This document shows positions 12,839 through 13,511 of a stretch of 13,511 nt of DNA, piece after piece. Source of the DNA: an uncultured Eubacteriales bacterium (GTDB lineage Bacteria > Bacillota_A > Clostridia > Christensenellales > Aristaeellaceae); contig CADBLV010000083.1 in NCBI GenBank assembly GCA_902795555.1, forward strand, positions 1 through 13,511, read 5' to 3'. Under the pieces are notes generated by a model. The model ran no database searches. It saw nothing but the letters and a program-made list of their open reading frames with translations, and had not been told where the DNA came from. The first letter of the stretch is position 1. Each line of letters begins with the position of its first letter. A program made the translations under genes and the position numbers.

Positions 12839-13511
12839 GTGAACACGAAAACGCAGCAGGATCCCGGTAAGCTTCGGATCGTCTCCCTGGGAGGCGTGGA
12901 CGAAATCGGAAAGAACATGTATGTCTTCGAGTACGGAGACGATATTATCATTGTGGATTGCGGAAGCGTCTTCCCGAAGGAAGACATGCTCGGCGTGGAT
13001 CTGGTGATTCCGGATATCACCTATCTGATGGACAAAAAGGAACGGATTCGCGGTTACCTCTTCACCCATGGACATGAGGATCATATCGGGGCCACCCCCT
13101 ATATTCTCAAACAGGCTCCGTCCCATGTTTTCGGCACGAAGCTGACCCTGGCCCTGGTGGATCTGAAATTAAAGGAATACCGGGTGGAAGGCATCCCGAT
13201 GCACGTGGTGGAACCCCGGGACACGGTTCAGCTCGGCCAGTTCAGCTGCCAGTTTATCCATGTCAGCCATTCCATCGCCGGCGCTTGCGCGATCGCGATC
13301 ACCTGCCCGGCCGGCACCGTGATCTGCAGCGGCGACTTTAAAGTGGACTATACGCCGATCGACGGCCAGGTGACGGATCTTCAGACCTTCGCCAAATACG
13401 GCGAGCGCGGCGTGATGGCCTTCCTTTGCGAATCCACCAACGTCGAGCGCCCGGGCTATACGATGAGCGAGCTGAAGGTCGGAGAAACCTTTGAAAAGCT
13501 CTTTGCCCAGG
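12839..13511 (+). CDS. rnj: ribonuclease J, N-terminal part (3' truncated by window)
   Basis: The first ~224 residues of RNase J, a cytoplasmic metallo-beta-lactamase/beta-CASP nuclease combining endonuclease and 5'-to-3' exonuclease activity in mRNA decay and rRNA maturation of Bacillota. LRIVSLGGVDEIGKN opens the fold; THGHEDHIG supplies the zinc ligands His77, His79, Asp81 and His82; HVSHSIAG gives His144; and SGDFKVDYTPIDG gives Asp166. CESTNVERPG then leads into the beta-CASP domain. HSIAG departs from the more usual HSIPD. GTG 12839 is chosen because AAAGGAGG sits 6-7 nt upstream; the frame is also open back to an ATG at 12740 without a ribosome binding site. The gene runs off the window, so J1 versus J2 type cannot be decided. 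Confidence 0.94.
   Translation, partial: MNTKTQQDPGKLRIVSLGGVDEIGKNMYVFEYGDDIIIVDCGSVFPKEDMLGVDLVIPDITYLMDKKERIRGYLFTHGHEDHIGATPYILKQAPSHVFGTKLTLALVDLKLKEYRVEGIPMHVVEPRDTVQLGQFSCQFIHVSHSIAGACAIAITCPAGTVICSGDFKVDYTPIDGQVTDLQTFAKYGERGVMAFLCESTNVERPGYTMSELKVGETFEKLFAQ

Overview
This window looks like chromosomal DNA of a GC-rich member of the Bacillota, most likely a clostridial gut or rumen lineage; the genus cannot be fixed from sequence alone. The signs are strong AGGAGG-type ribosome binding sites, a small SRP RNA without an Alu domain, RNase J, a QueT queuosine-precursor transporter behind a preQ1-like aptamer, a DUF1846 protein, and a LacI-like sensor fused to GGDEF/EAL domains. No phage, transposase, CRISPR array, tRNA or rRNA was seen.

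Layout. (1) 1-2353, plus strand: the end of an AMP-forming acyl-CoA synthetase, a Nudix hydrolase that overlaps it, and a membrane family-2 glycosyltransferase, closed by an intrinsic terminator. (2) 2355-4470, plus strand: a 23-bp tandem repeat, a short-chain dehydrogenase, and a secreted NAGPA-type phosphodiester glycosidase overlapping it by ATGA. A bidirectional terminator follows. (3) 4491-8360, minus strand: a 1289-residue protein with a LacI-like ligand domain, a degenerate GGDEF, an intact EAL phosphodiesterase domain, and seven ~28-residue glycine-rich repeats at the C-terminus. (4) 8416-9215: divergent promoters, a preQ1-I-like riboswitch and queT, then two tandem copies of a bidirectional terminator. 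(5) 9226-10776, minus strand: a DUF1846 protein and its promoter. (6) 10821-12428, plus strand: SRP RNA (ffs) and glyA, each with promoter and terminator. (7) 12452-13511: a 73-bp tandem repeat, an A/T-tract region, and a promoter driving an RNase J gene that runs off the window.

Functionally the window mixes housekeeping genes (SRP RNA, glyA, rnj, queT) with a cell-surface section (glycosyltransferase, secreted phosphodiester glycosidase) lying beside a predicted ligand-controlled c-di-GMP phosphodiesterase. A link between the phosphodiesterase and the surface-polysaccharide genes is inferred only from proximity. The phosphodiesterase with its appended repeat domain is the most unusual object here.
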